Positions 18,101-27,618 of a stretch of 64,000 nucleotides of DNA are shown piece by piece (position 1 is the stretch's first letter; each line of letters begins with the position of its first letter). The notes below the pieces were generated by a model. It made no database searches. It was not told the origin of the DNA and saw only the letters and a program-made list of their open reading frames with translations. The position numbers and the translations under genes are program-made. This DNA is from Gelidibacter salicanalis (GTDB lineage: Bacteria > Bacteroidota > Bacteroidia > Flavobacteriales > Flavobacteriaceae): the NCBI RefSeq assembly GCF_007997285.1, contig NZ_VORX01000009.1, positions 62,001 through 126,000 of the forward strand. Reading direction: 5' to 3'.

Positions 18101-19960
18101 CTAAGACTCCAACTTCTCTGACAATTCAAACCAACGTGCTTCTTTAACCGCAATATCATCGATTATTTTTTGTAAATCATCTGACAGCTTATTAATCTTA
18201 TCTTGAGACAATGAGGGGTCGAGAAATTTGGCTTCAAAGGCTTTTTTATCCAATTCGAGTGCTCTTATTTTACTGTTCAAGGATTTCAGTTCCTTTTGTT
18301 CATTGTAGGATAATTTCTCCGCATTATTCTTTTTTTGGTCGGTAGGTGCCGCTTCAACCTTTACAGGTTCAACATAAGGGGTCGACGCTTCATAATCGCG
18401 GTAGTCAGAATAATTCCCAGGGAAATCTTCAACCTCACCATTCCCTCTAAATACAAATAAATGATCGACAATCTTGTCCATAAAGTACCTGTCGTGAGAC
18501 ACCACTAACAAACAGCCTGGGAAATCCAAGAGGAAATCTTCCAAGACATTTAAGGTGACAATATCTAAATCGTTGGTAGGCTCATCCAGAATTAGGAAGT
18601 TCGGATTCTGAATCAGTACCGTACATAAATACAAACGCTTTTGTTCACCACCACTCAATTTCTCTACAAAATCATACTGCTTTTTTCGATCAAACAAAAA
18701 CTTTTCCAGAAGTTGGGAGGCACTAATTTGACGTCCTTTGGTAAGCGGAATAAATTCCCCAAACTCTTTGATGACGTCAATGACTTTCTGGCCTTCCTTA
18801 ATTTTGATTCCGTTTTGGGTATAATATCCAAATTTTACGGTATCGCCAATAACCACCTTTCCAGAATCGGGCGTGATGGTTTGGGTCAGCATATTTAAAA
18901 AAGTCGATTTTCCGGTGCCGTTCTTACCGATAATGCCAATGCGTTCGCCTGTTTTAAACACATATTCAAATCCGTCTAAAATGACTTTGTCTTTAAACGA
19001 CTTGGATACTTTATGAAATTCTACAATTTTACTGCCCAAACGCGCCATGTTAATTTCTAACTGAATTTTGTGGTCGTTGCGGCGTTGGTTCGCTTTGGCT
19101 TTAATGTCTTGAAAATCGTCAATTCTCGATTTAGATTTTGTAGTTCGGGCTTTCGGTTGACGTCGCATCCAGTCCAATTCCTTTTTAAACAATTGTTTGG
19201 CTTTTCCGGTCTCTACCGTTTCATTTGTAATACGGGCTTCCTTTTGTTCTAGGTAATAGGAGTAATTTCCTTTATACGTAAAGAGTTTGCCGTGGTCCAG
19301 TTCGATGATTTCATTACACACACGCTCTAGGAAATACCTATCGTGCGTTACCATAAACAAGGTCATCTGTGCTTTGGCAAAGTACTGCTCCAACCATTCA
19401 ATCATCTCTAAATCGAGGTGGTTGGTAGGCTCATCCAAAACCAAAAGATCAGGATTATTGATAAGTGCTGTTGCTAAGGCTAAACGTTTTTTCTGACCTC
19501 CGGATAGGGTTTTGATTTTTTGAGTGAGGTCGTCCAACTTTAGCTGCGATAAAATTTGTTTAAATCGCAATTCAAATTCCCATGCATTATGACGGTCCAT
19601 CCCTTCAAATGCTTTTTGATAAGCATCAGCATCATCTAAATTTAATAGCGCCTTTTCATAACTCTCTATGACTTTTAAAATGGGTAAATCCGATTTAAAA
19701 ATGGTGTCTTCAATCGTAAGTTCATCTTCAAATTGAGGCGATTGTGATAAAAATGACAAGCGTAAGCCTTTTCTAATCACCACTTGGCCATTGTCAGGCT
19801 GGTCCAATCCCGCAAGAATATTAAGGATGGAGGTTTTGCCACTTCCATTTTTTGCCACAAAAGCAATTTTATCATCCTTATGGATGCTAAAGGAAAGGTC
19901 TTCAAATAGCGGAGCATCGCCATAAGTTTTTGAGATGGATTCAACAGTTAAATAATTCAA
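18101..19960 (-). CDS. ABC-F family ATPase (Uup-like)
   Basis: The 619-residue protein has two ABC domains in tandem and no membrane segments. Domain 1 has Walker A AKNGSGKTS and LSGGQKKR; domain 2 has GKNGTGKST and LSGGEQKR. Both have the LDEPTNxLD Walker B. A charged linker joins them, and a C-terminal coiled coil (about 540-619) is as in Uup. ABC-F proteins act on ribosomes or, for Uup, on branched DNA; sequence alone does not decide. The start appears to be TTG at 19960 (MNYLTVESISK). Confidence 0.92.
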   Translation of the reverse strand: MNYLTVESISKTYGDAPLFEDLSFSIHKDDKIAFVAKNGSGKTSILNILAGLDQPDNGQVVIRKGLRLSFLSQSPQFEDELTIEDTIFKSDLPILKVIESYEKALLNLDDADAYQKAFEGMDRHNAWEFELRFKQILSQLKLDDLTQKIKTLSGGQKKRLALATALINNPDLLVLDEPTNHLDLEMIEWLEQYFAKAQMTLFMVTHDRYFLERVCNEIIELDHGKLFTYKGNYSYYLEQKEARITNETVETGKAKQLFKKELDWMRRQPKARTTKSKSRIDDFQDIKAKANQRRNDHKIQLEINMARLGSKIVEFHKVSKSFKDKVILDGFEYVFKTGERIGIIGKNGTGKSTFLNMLTQTITPDSGKVVIGDTVKFGYYTQNGIKIKEGQKVIDVIKEFGEFIPLTKGRQISASQLLEKFLFDRKKQYDFVEKLSGGEQKRLYLCTVLIQNPNFLILDEPTNDLDIVTLNVLEDFLLDFPGCLLVVSHDRYFMDKIVDHLFVFRGNGEVEDFPGNYSDYRDYEASTPYVEPVKVEAAPTDQKKNNAEKLSYNEQKELKSLNSKIRALELDKKAFEAKFLDPSLSQDKINKLSDDLQKIIDDIAVKEARWFELSEKLES

Positions 19961-20067
19961 AGTCTAATTTTTTTACAAATAACGGGAATATGTACAAGAA
20001 TACTGCATAGGGGGTGAGGAATAAAGAATTGAGTGGGGTAAGATGGTGGTGGGTGTGCTCTGTGATT

Positions 20068-20886
20068 AGTATTTAGTATTTAGAATTAAGTATTAAGTAT
20101 TAAGAACAGAGAACAGAGAACAGAGAACAGAGAAAAAAGAATAGAGAAAAAAGAATAAAGAATCAAGAATCAGGACGGGAGACGGGAGTCGGAAGACTGA
20201 AGACGGGAAATTTTGAGCTTGTAACGTAGAGGTAGATTGAATACTGCCAACTGAAGACTGCCAACTGAATACTGCCAACTGAAGACTGAGAATAGAGAAA
20301 AAGAATCAAGAATCAAGAATCAGGACGGGAGAGGGAATACTGAAGACGGGAAATTTTGAACATGTCACATAGCACTGAAGATTGAAGACAGCCAACTGAA
20401 TACTGAATACTGAATACTGCCAACTGAAGACTGCCAACTGAGTACTGAGTACTGAAGACTGAGAATAGAGAAAAAGAATCAAGAATCAAGAATCAGGACG
20501 GGAGAGGGAAGACTGAAGACGGAAAATTTTGAACATGTCACATGGCACTGAAGATTAAAGACAGCCAACTGAAGACTGAAAACTGAATACTGAGAAATGA
20601 GAACAGAGAGAGAGAAAAAGAATCAAGAATCAAGAATCAGGACGAGAGACGGAAGACTGAAGACGGGAAATTTTGAACTTGTAACGTAGAACGGTAGATT
20701 GAATACTGCCAACTGAATACTGAATACTGAATACTGAATACTGAAGACTGCCAACTGAAGACTGCCAACTGAAGACTGCCAACTGAAGACTGCCAACTGA
20801 AGACTGCCAACTGTAGACTGAATACTGATTACTGAATACTGAATACTGAATACTGCCAACTGAATACTGAAAACTGAATACTGAGA
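20068..20886. repeat. Heptamer array 3 with a higher-order block repeated four times
   Basis: Bases 20068-20214 divide into 21 unbroken 7-base words (AGTATTT, AGAATTA, AGAACAG x4, AGAATCA x2, AGACGGG and others), and 20705-20886 into 26 unbroken ACTG words. Between them a block reading AGAATCAGGACGG, then GAAGACGGGAAATTTTGA, then a short non-heptamer part (GTAACGTAGA or GTCACATxGCA) recurs at about 20165, 20310, 20485 and 20635. Long minus-strand frames through it are by-products. The array fills the space between the ABC-F gene and the promoter of the polysaccharide locus. Confidence 0.85.
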
Positions 20887-20950
20887 AACGCTGAACAAGG
20901 AATATAGAGATTGAAGGCTGCAGGCGTTTGACCGAAAAAAAGAAGATTTG

Positions 20951-20981
20951 TTTTGATATTGTTAGTGATAACTTATATTTG
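20951..20981 (+). promoter_or_regulatory. Bacteroidota-type promoter of the wza operon
   Basis: TTTTG (20951-20955), 18 bases, then TATATTTG (20974-20981), a full match to TAnnTTTG. Transcription would start near 20988, 15 bases before the ATG at 21003. This also argues against an upstream in-frame start at 20928. It is the only strong promoter seen ahead of wza-wzc-tviBC. Confidence 0.65.
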
Positions 20982-21002
20982 TTGAAATACATAACGTTGT
21001 TT

Positions 21003-21794
21003 ATGAAACATAATTTAGTGGTTCTTGGAGGGCTTTTGATCCTCTTTTTAACATCCTGTATTCCGCATAAAGACATTGTGTATCTTCAGAATAAAAATAC
21101 TGCTACAGATAGCTTGCAGGTAATGATTGCGCAACAAACGCCGTATCGGGTTCAGATCAATGATATTTTAAACATTCGGATTAAAGTATTGGATCAGGAT
21201 AATGTGAGTATTTTTAATCCGATAGGGGAAGGAAATCTTAATGCAAGCGCGTCAGAACGGGCCTATTTTGATGGTTTTACGGTTGATAATCATGGGAAGA
21301 TCAGGGTGCCTGAGTTGGGCATGATTACGGTGCTGGGATATACCACAACGGAGATTGAGGAAGAGATTAAAGCACGACTATTAGAAGAACAATTTAAGGA
21401 AACGGCTAATATTTTTATAACCGTAAAATTATCAGGACTACGCTATACTGCCATGGGAGAAGTTGGGTCTCCGGGTTCCCAGATTCTATTTCAGGAGCGT
21501 GTGAACATCTTTCAAGCCGTAGCCAATGTTGGCGAAATCCCGGTTACTGGCGATCGAAAAGACGTAATGATAATTCGGCAATATCCACAAGGGCAGGAAA
21601 TTCATCACCTCGACCTTACAGATCTAAACGTAATGCAATCGCCTTATTACTACATTCAGCCCAATGATATGATTTATGTCAAACCCCTGAAGCAAAAAAC
21701 TTGGGGCACTGGAATTACAGGTAGGGAAACTTTAGGTACCTTTATTACGGTTTTAGGTTTGGTCACTACCACCATTTTACTAATTACAAGATAG
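21003..21794 (+). CDS. wza: Wza-type outer-membrane polysaccharide export lipoprotein
   Basis: The 263-residue protein begins with a lipoprotein signal peptide (lipobox LTSC, C19). A polysaccharide-export domain follows (about 45-145, with YRVQINDILNIRI and VPELGMITVLG), then one SLBB-type domain (about 150-235). It ends with a hydrophobic C-terminal helix, which in Wza forms the outer-membrane pore. It pairs with the co-polymerase wzc 9 bases downstream. I use the ATG at 21003 because the signal peptide starts there and the promoter lies between it and the earlier in-frame start. Confidence 0.93.
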   Translation: MKHNLVVLGGLLILFLTSCIPHKDIVYLQNKNTATDSLQVMIAQQTPYRVQINDILNIRIKVLDQDNVSIFNPIGEGNLNASASERAYFDGFTVDNHGKIRVPELGMITVLGYTTTEIEEEIKARLLEEQFKETANIFITVKLSGLRYTAMGEVGSPGSQILFQERVNIFQAVANVGEIPVTGDRKDVMIIRQYPQGQEIHHLDLTDLNVMQSPYYYIQPNDMIYVKPLKQKTWGTGITGRETLGTFITVLGLVTTTILLITR

Positions 21795-21803
21795 GCATAC
21801 CTT

Positions 21804-24287
21804 ATGGAAGACTACGAAAACGACTTTTCAGAACCAAGAGGTACTTATTTTGACTTTCGGGGCTATTTGTTTAAAGTGCTTAATCTTTGGAAGTTTGTCG
21901 TGCTCAGTGTGGCGTTCGCTTTAATCGTGGCTTATCTGATTAACGTTAGGAAGGAAAGTATCTATAAATTGAGTTCTCTGATTTCCGTAGAAAGTGATCA
22001 AAATCCGTTTTTTACCGCCAATACCAGCATCTCTTTTAACTGGGGTGGGGTTTCAGGGAAAGTAGGGAAAGTTCTCACGACGGTAAAAACCCGTACCCAC
22101 AATGAGCTTGTGGTAGATTCACTCCAATACTATGTTCAGTATTTGCAACAAGGCAAGTACCGGATGGAAGATATTTATAAAAATGCCCCATTTGTAGTGG
22201 CAATCGATAAAGCGAAAGGGCAAATCCTCAACAAACCTATTCAGATTAGAATTATAAGCGATTCTAAATTTCAGATGGTTATCGATTTTGAATCGAGCGG
22301 CTTTACGGTGCAGCGCTATACCGATAAGGATAAATTCCCTGCCAATTTTAAAGTAGGCGAGTTTTCAAAAACCTACAGTTTTGGAGAGCCCATCAATCTG
22401 CCATTCTTTAACGGGAAAATCACCCAGCGTCCGGGCGCGACTCTGGTGCCAGAGACGCATTTTTATGTGCGATTTCTTAATTTTGATGCTGTGGTCAGTC
22501 AATATCAAGGTGGGGTGATGATTGCGCCCTACTCCGGAAGTTCATCCTCCGTCCTGTCCTTGTCCCTGGCGGGAAGCAATAAGGCTAAAATCGTGGATTA
22601 TTTGAATGCTACCACCTCCATTTTAAGTAAGACAGAGCTTCAACGTAAAAATTTGTATGCTACCAATACCATCAAATTTATCGACAGCAGTTTAAATGCG
22701 GTTAATGACAATTTGAAGGATGTCACTGAAGAAATGAACAGCTTCCGAAAGCAAAACAAACTGTTTGATGTCACTGAAGAAATGGCCATTGTATCTGAAA
22801 AACTGAAAGCACTCGATTTAAACAGGGAAGAAGAACGCACCAAATTAAATTACCTCAATTCACTAGAAACCTATTTGCGTACCAAAACCGATTACACCAA
22901 AATTGCAGCGCCAACCTCAGTGGGCATCAATGAAGGTAATATTTTATCGAGTGTGGCAAAAATTACGGCGCTGGCCATTGAACGTCAAACCAAGGAATAT
23001 ACGGTTAAGGAAGGCAATCTTATTTTTAAGGATATCGACCGGCAGATTGATGCCGAAAAAAATGTGCTTCTGGAAACCGTCGGGAATACCAAGCGGACCA
23101 TAGGCCTCAATTTAAATAATATCAACAATAACATTGCCCGATTTGAAGGGCAATTAGGCAATTTACCGGAAGATCAGCAGGAATATTTAAAAATTCAACG
23201 CAAGATGGATATCAGCCAAGAGGCTTATAATATCTATTTGACCAAACGCGGTGAAGCGGCCATTGTAAAAGCAGCAAACGTGTCTGATATCAGTACGATT
23301 GATGAGGCTAAAGATATTGGTGGTGGGCGCATAGGTCCTAATAAGAACCTCAATTATATGATGGCCTTAATGCTGGGATTTTTTATCCCGATGTTTTTAA
23401 TTTTTGTCATTTTTCTTTTAGACAATACCATTCATGGGTCGGATGAGGTGGAACGTCTGTCTACAATTCCTATTATAGGACTTATTGGTAAATACAATTA
23501 TAAAAATAACTTGGTGGTTTTTGAAAAGCCCAAATCGGCTGTTTCAGAATCCTTTCGAGCCATCCGTTCCAGTTTGCAATTTATTTATAAGAAGCAAGAC
23601 AAGGAAGTGGGCAAAGGTAGGACCATCATGATCACCTCTTCGGTGAGTGGTGAAGGGAAAACTTTCTGTTCCATAAACATCGCCACGGCATATGCTTTAA
23701 CGGGCAAAAAAACCTTATTGTTGGGACTGGATTTGAGAAAACCCAAAATCTTTGGGGATTTCCAAATCACCAATGAAAAAGGCGTGGTGAATTATTTGAT
23801 TGGCGAAAGTTCATTTGATGAGGTTAAGTATACTTCCTTTATTGAGAATCTTGATGTGATTCCGTCAGGACCCGTGCCACCTAATCCCTCAGAATTATTA
23901 ATGGGGCATAGGCTAAAGGAGCTGATGGAATATGCGCGCCAACATTATGACATGATTGTGTTGGACACACCGCCCTTAGGATTGGTGACTGATGCCTTAG
24001 AGTTGACGCAATATGCGGATGCTACCTTGTTTATGGTGCGTTTAGACTATACTAAAAAAGGGATGTTGGCCTTAATTAATGCCAAGCATAAGATGGGAGA
24101 AGTTAAGAATATCAGTTTTGTCCTGAACTTCTACAAACATAAAACCAACCACAATTACGGTTATGGTTACGGCTACGGCTACGGTTATGGCTACGGCTAT
24201 GGGGTTTATGGCAATGCTTATCACGAGAGTAGCAGCAGACGCACCCTACTAAAACGCTTTAAGAAATTCATCCAAACCAATACTTAA
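21804..24287 (+). CDS. wzc: Wzc-type polysaccharide co-polymerase / tyrosine autokinase
   Basis: The 827-residue inner-membrane protein has a Wzz domain with membrane segments at about 28-46 and 515-535 and a coiled-coil-rich periplasmic part. A cytoplasmic BY-kinase domain follows (Walker A SGEGKT near 615, Walker A' LLGLDLRKP, Walker B MIVLDTPPLG). The tail has eight YG pairs in a row, forming the tyrosine cluster that is autophosphorylated in this family. It controls chain length and export together with Wza. The second gene of the wza operon. Confidence 0.95.
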   Translation: MEDYENDFSEPRGTYFDFRGYLFKVLNLWKFVVLSVAFALIVAYLINVRKESIYKLSSLISVESDQNPFFTANTSISFNWGGVSGKVGKVLTTVKTRTHNELVVDSLQYYVQYLQQGKYRMEDIYKNAPFVVAIDKAKGQILNKPIQIRIISDSKFQMVIDFESSGFTVQRYTDKDKFPANFKVGEFSKTYSFGEPINLPFFNGKITQRPGATLVPETHFYVRFLNFDAVVSQYQGGVMIAPYSGSSSSVLSLSLAGSNKAKIVDYLNATTSILSKTELQRKNLYATNTIKFIDSSLNAVNDNLKDVTEEMNSFRKQNKLFDVTEEMAIVSEKLKALDLNREEERTKLNYLNSLETYLRTKTDYTKIAAPTSVGINEGNILSSVAKITALAIERQTKEYTVKEGNLIFKDIDRQIDAEKNVLLETVGNTKRTIGLNLNNINNNIARFEGQLGNLPEDQQEYLKIQRKMDISQEAYNIYLTKRGEAAIVKAANVSDISTIDEAKDIGGGRIGPNKNLNYMMALMLGFFIPMFLIFVIFLLDNTIHGSDEVERLSTIPIIGLIGKYNYKNNLVVFEKPKSAVSESFRAIRSSLQFIYKKQDKEVGKGRTIMITSSVSGEGKTFCSINIATAYALTGKKTLLLGLDLRKPKIFGDFQITNEKGVVNYLIGESSFDEVKYTSFIENLDVIPSGPVPPNPSELLMGHRLKELMEYARQHYDMIVLDTPPLGLVTDALELTQYADATLFMVRLDYTKKGMLALINAKHKMGEVKNISFVLNFYKHKTNHNYGYGYGYGYGYGYGYGVYGNAYHESSSRRTLLKRFKKFIQTNT
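24156..24203 (+). repeat. In-frame hexanucleotide repeat encoding the Wzc YG tail
   Basis: Eight consecutive 6-base units (TACGGC, TATGGT, TACGGT and similar), each coding Tyr-Gly. Unit gain or loss keeps the frame and changes the number of phosphorylatable tyrosines. Confidence 0.85.
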
Positions 24288-24297
24288 GCATTCACTT

Positions 24298-24888
24298 TTG
24301 ATCAGCCGCCCCCAAGCACGTCTCAAGCGTGGTTTCGATATTCTTTTAGCTGTTTTATTAACACCAGTGCTCCTCCTGCCTATTTGCCTATTAATCGTGC
24401 TAGCCCGTTATGATACTGGCTTAAGCGGACTGTTTTTACAAACACGGATAGGACAGTGGGGCAAGCCATTTAAAATATACAAAATCAGGAGTTTGAGGCA
24501 GGGCGTCCACCGTTTAGGACATATGGATTATCATACGTCCGCCTTTGGGAGTTTTATACGCCGTTATAAATTGGACGAACTGCCACAGCTTTTTAATGTG
24601 CTGAAGGGGGAGATGAGTTTTGTGGGGCCACGACCGGATTTGCCCGGATTTGCAGACGTGCTGGAAGGTGAAGATCGGATCATCTTAGAGGTTAAGCCGG
24701 GCATCACAGGTTCTGCCACCCTTAAATATAAAAACGAAGAGCTGATTTTAGCCCAGCAGAGTAACCCAGAACATTACAATAGAACGGTTATATGGAAAGA
24801 TAAGGTTGAAATCAATAAAAGATACGTGAAAAATTATAGTTTTTCTTTAGATTTGCACATTCTTTTAAAATCACTAAAAAACTCATAA
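24298..24888 (+). CDS. Initiating sugar phosphotransferase (bacterial sugar transferase family)
   Basis: The 196-residue monotopic phosphoglycosyltransferase has one N-terminal hydrophobic segment (about 13-34) followed by the catalytic domain. Motifs include QTRIGQWGKPFKIYKIRSL, KLDELPQLFNVLKGEMSFVGPRPD and VKPGITG. Such enzymes move a sugar-1-phosphate from a UDP-sugar onto undecaprenyl phosphate, the first step of a repeat unit. Start is TTG at 24298, 10 bases after wzc. Its stop overlaps the tviB start by one base. A second, longer initiating transferase lies at the other end of the locus. Confidence 0.92.
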   Translation: MISRPQARLKRGFDILLAVLLTPVLLLPICLLIVLARYDTGLSGLFLQTRIGQWGKPFKIYKIRSLRQGVHRLGHMDYHTSAFGSFIRRYKLDELPQLFNVLKGEMSFVGPRPDLPGFADVLEGEDRIILEVKPGITGSATLKYKNEELILAQQSNPEHYNRTVIWKDKVEINKRYVKNYSFSLDLHILLKSLKNS

Positions 24889-26180
24889 TGACGACACAAA
24901 CAAAAATTACTGTGATTGGCTTAGGCTATGTAGGATTGCCTTTGGCAGTAGAATTTGCAAAAAAGTTTCTCGTAGTCGGTTTTGATATCAATCAAAAAAG
25001 AATTGATGAACTAAACCAAGGTATAGATAGAACATTAGAAGTAGAGAATGACCTGCTTCAATCCATATTGGTTAAAGAAACCTCTACACAAACCGGCTTA
25101 TTGGTCTCTAATAATTTAGCGGACATTGAAGATTCGGATTATTATATCGTCACTGTTCCCACGCCAACAGACGCTTTAAACAAGCCCATCTTTACGCCAT
25201 TGGTAAAAGCGAGTGAAACTATTGGCAAAGTATTAAAAAAAGGTGCTATCGTCATTTACGAATCAACGGTTTATCCAGGCGTTACTGAGGACATCTGCGT
25301 CCCTATTTTAGAGGAGGTTTCAGGACTTAAATTTAACGTCGATTTCTTCGCGGGTTATTCGCCAGAGCGCATCAATCCGGGAGATAAAGTGCATACTGTT
25401 ACTCAGATCCTAAAAGTAACTTCAGGTTCTACGCCAGAAATTGCCATAAAAGTTGATAATCTATATAAAACGATTATTACGGCTGGTACGCACATGGCAC
25501 CATCTATTAAGGTGGCGGAAGCCGCAAAAGTTATTGAAAATTCCCAACGTGATATTAATATTGCCTTTGTCAATGAATTGTCTAAAATCTTTAGACTGTT
25601 GGATATTGACACGAAAGCTGTTTTGGAAGCTGCAGGCACCAAATGGAACTTCATCAAAATGTCGCCAGGTTTAGTGGGTGGACATTGTATTGGGGTCGAT
25701 CCGTATTATCTAGCGCAAAAAGCTATTGAATCAGGTTATAATCCTGAAATTATATTGGCTGGCCGTAAGATGAATGACAGTATGGGTGGTTACGTCGCGC
25801 AGGAGACGGTTAAAATGATGATCAAAAAAGGGGCGCGTATTAAGGGGTCTAAAGTGTTAGTTTTAGGAATCACATTTAAGGAAAACTGTCCTGATATTAG
25901 AAACTCTAGAGTAATTGATATCGTCAAGGAATTTGAAAGTTATGATGTAGAGGTTGAGGTGTATGATCCTTGGGCTTCGGCAGAAGAAGTGATGCATGAA
26001 TATGGTGTAAATTTGATCTGTACAGATACCAAGTTGGCCTCTAAATATGAAGCCATTGTACTAGCCGTGTCTCACGACAAATTTTTGAATTTGGACATTC
26101 AAAACTTGAAGTCTGAAACTGGGGTTATTTTTGATGTGAAATCCTTATTACCAAAAGAATCCGTAGACGGCAGATTATAG
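24888..26180 (+). CDS. tviB: UDP-N-acetylhexosamine 6-dehydrogenase (TviB/WbpO type)
   Basis: The 430-residue nucleotide-sugar dehydrogenase has the NAD motif GLGYVGLPLA (11-20) and the catalytic cysteine C267 in GGHCIGVDPYY. The C-terminal UDP-binding domain has GITFKENCPDIRNS. The N-terminal pattern is close to TviB/WbpO, which oxidise UDP-GlcNAc or UDP-GalNAc to the uronic acid. The gene immediately downstream is a TviC/WbpP-type 4-epimerase, so the pair most likely makes UDP-GalNAcA. A WecC role (UDP-ManNAc dehydrogenase) is possible given wecB at 35 kb but less likely. Confidence 0.85.
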   Translation: MTTQTKITVIGLGYVGLPLAVEFAKKFLVVGFDINQKRIDELNQGIDRTLEVENDLLQSILVKETSTQTGLLVSNNLADIEDSDYYIVTVPTPTDALNKPIFTPLVKASETIGKVLKKGAIVIYESTVYPGVTEDICVPILEEVSGLKFNVDFFAGYSPERINPGDKVHTVTQILKVTSGSTPEIAIKVDNLYKTIITAGTHMAPSIKVAEAAKVIENSQRDINIAFVNELSKIFRLLDIDTKAVLEAAGTKWNFIKMSPGLVGGHCIGVDPYYLAQKAIESGYNPEIILAGRKMNDSMGGYVAQETVKMMIKKGARIKGSKVLVLGITFKENCPDIRNSRVIDIVKEFESYDVEVEVYDPWASAEEVMHEYGVNLICTDTKLASKYEAIVLAVSHDKFLNLDIQNLKSETGVIFDVKSLLPKESVDGRL

Positions 26181-27164
26181 ATGATGTACACGCACCCACA
26201 CCATACCGAAGATTTATCAGAATACAGCTTTTTAGTGACTGGAGGCGCAGGATTTATTGGATCTAATTTGGTTCAGTATTTACTGCAGCATGGCGCTAAA
26301 AAAGTCAGGGTCCTTGACAATTTTTCGAATGGGTACCGTGAAAATCTTCAGGAATTTAATGATCATCCCGCCTTTGAATTGGTGGAGGGCGATATCAGAG
26401 ACGTGGAAACCTGCCATCAGGCCGTAAAAGATATGGACTTCGTTTCACATCAAGCGGCATTAGGCTCGGTACCACGATCTATCAATGATCCGGCCACCAC
26501 CAACGACGTCAACGTCTCCGGTTTTTTAAATATGATGATTGCCGTAAAAGATAATCCAAAAGTGAAGCGTATGGTGTATGCGGCTTCCAGTTCTACTTAT
26601 GGTGATAGTCCTTCCTTGCCTAAAGTAGAAGACATCATTGGCAAGCCTTTATCGCCTTACGCGGTGACCAAATATGTCAACGAACTGTATGCTGATGTCT
26701 TTGGGAAGACTTACGGTACGGATGTGATTGGGTTTCGGTATTTTAACGTATTCGGACCCAAACAAAGTCCCAATGGGGCCTATGCCGCGGTGATTCCACT
26801 ATTTATGCAAGCCTTAAAAGACAATGTGGCACCACACATAAATGGTGATGGCGGACAGACGAGAGATTTCACCTTTATAGATAACGTTATTCAGGCCAAT
26901 ATCAAAGGCATGTTTGCGCCAAAGAATGCGGGTAATACGGTGTATAATGTGGCCTGTGGCGAGCGGATCGACATCAATTATTTATGGGATTCACTTAAAA
27001 CAGCTGCTCACTCTGAGCTCGAGCCAGAATACGGTCCAGAACGCCAAGGTGACGTCCGCGATTCTTTGGCGGATATTTCAAAAGCTCAAAATTTATTAGG
27101 CTACCAACCAAGGTATACGGTACGCGAAGGGTTAAAAATTACTTGGGACGCTTTTAATAAATAG
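26181..27164 (+). CDS. tviC: UDP-N-acetylhexosamine(uronate) 4-epimerase (TviC/WbpP type)
   Basis: The 327-residue extended SDR has the NAD motif TGGAGFIG (20-27), the catalytic serine region AASSSTYGD and YAVTK as the YxxxK dyad. The N-terminal extension before the Rossmann motif, and DNFSNGYRENL, fit the TviC/WbpP group, which interconverts GlcNAc(A) and GalNAc(A) nucleotides. It starts right after the tviB stop, so the genes are co-transcribed. The next gene is displaced by a repeat island, so the operon may end here. Confidence 0.85.
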   Translation: MMYTHPHHTEDLSEYSFLVTGGAGFIGSNLVQYLLQHGAKKVRVLDNFSNGYRENLQEFNDHPAFELVEGDIRDVETCHQAVKDMDFVSHQAALGSVPRSINDPATTNDVNVSGFLNMMIAVKDNPKVKRMVYAASSSTYGDSPSLPKVEDIIGKPLSPYAVTKYVNELYADVFGKTYGTDVIGFRYFNVFGPKQSPNGAYAAVIPLFMQALKDNVAPHINGDGGQTRDFTFIDNVIQANIKGMFAPKNAGNTVYNVACGERIDINYLWDSLKTAAHSELEPEYGPERQGDVRDSLADISKAQNLLGYQPRYTVREGLKITWDAFNK

Positions 27165-27265
27165 TGGCATTGCGAGGAGCACACGCCCTTCAGGCGTCAT
27201 TGCCAGGAGCACACACCCTTCAGGGGTCAATGCGAGAAGCGTAGCGACGCGGCAATCTCATCAAT
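27165..27265. repeat. CATTGCGAGG repeats upstream of the GIY-YIG gene
   Basis: Three units of about 30 bases: CATTGCGAGGAGCACACG, CATTGCCAGGAGCACACA and CAATGCGAGAAGCGTAGCG. The first two each carry a small hairpin (ACGCC-CTTCA-GGCGT type), and the last ends in GACGCGGCAATCTCA. They begin within 10 bases of the tviC stop and end about 25 bases before the GIY-YIG start. Confidence 0.9.
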
Positions 27266-27287
27266 TAATGCTATTATTCTATTCATT

Positions 27288-27605
27288 ATGAAACCTAGTT
27301 TCGTCTACATCCTCACCAATAAGAACCACACCACCTTATATATCGGGGTCACTTCAAATATTGTCAATCGTATTAGGCAACACAAAGATAAATACTATCC
27401 TAAATCATTTACCGCGCGTTATAATCTCGACAAATTGGTGTATTATGAAGCCTTCCAAATGATCGGCGATGCCATAGGACGGGAAAAACAATTAAAGGCA
27501 GGAAGCCGAGCAAAGAAGATAGCGTTGATTGATAGTATAAATCCAGAATGGGTTGATTTATATGATGTGGTTAGAGCTGAGTTTGGGGATGGTGAGTTAG
27601 AATAA
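27288..27605 (+). CDS. Single-domain GIY-YIG nuclease
   Basis: This 105-residue protein is almost only a GIY-YIG domain: the VYIL strand with Y7, LYIG with Y18-G20, R28, H32 and the metal-binding glutamate E66 in GREKQLK, followed by the NPEWVDLY tail. All catalytic positions are present, so it is probably an active DNA nuclease. Its target is unknown. It is flanked on both sides by the same palindromic repeat family in a polysaccharide locus, with no functional link to sugar genes. It may be linked to the repeats rather than to the operon (inference). Confidence 0.88.
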   Translation: MKPSFVYILTNKNHTTLYIGVTSNIVNRIRQHKDKYYPKSFTARYNLDKLVYYEAFQMIGDAIGREKQLKAGSRAKKIALIDSINPEWVDLYDVVRAEFGDGELE

Positions 27606-27618
27606 TTTCTCCATTCCA

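Noticed and set aside
15438-20886. CRISPR array
   Set aside because: The repeats are contiguous 7-base words or blocks without unique equal-length spacers, and there are no cas genes.
20623-21076. Long minus-strand frames reading SVFSIQYSVGSLQLAV through heptamer array 3
   Set aside because: A 7-bp repeat without stop codons on one strand reads open in all three frames with a 7-residue period; there is no start signal or family match.
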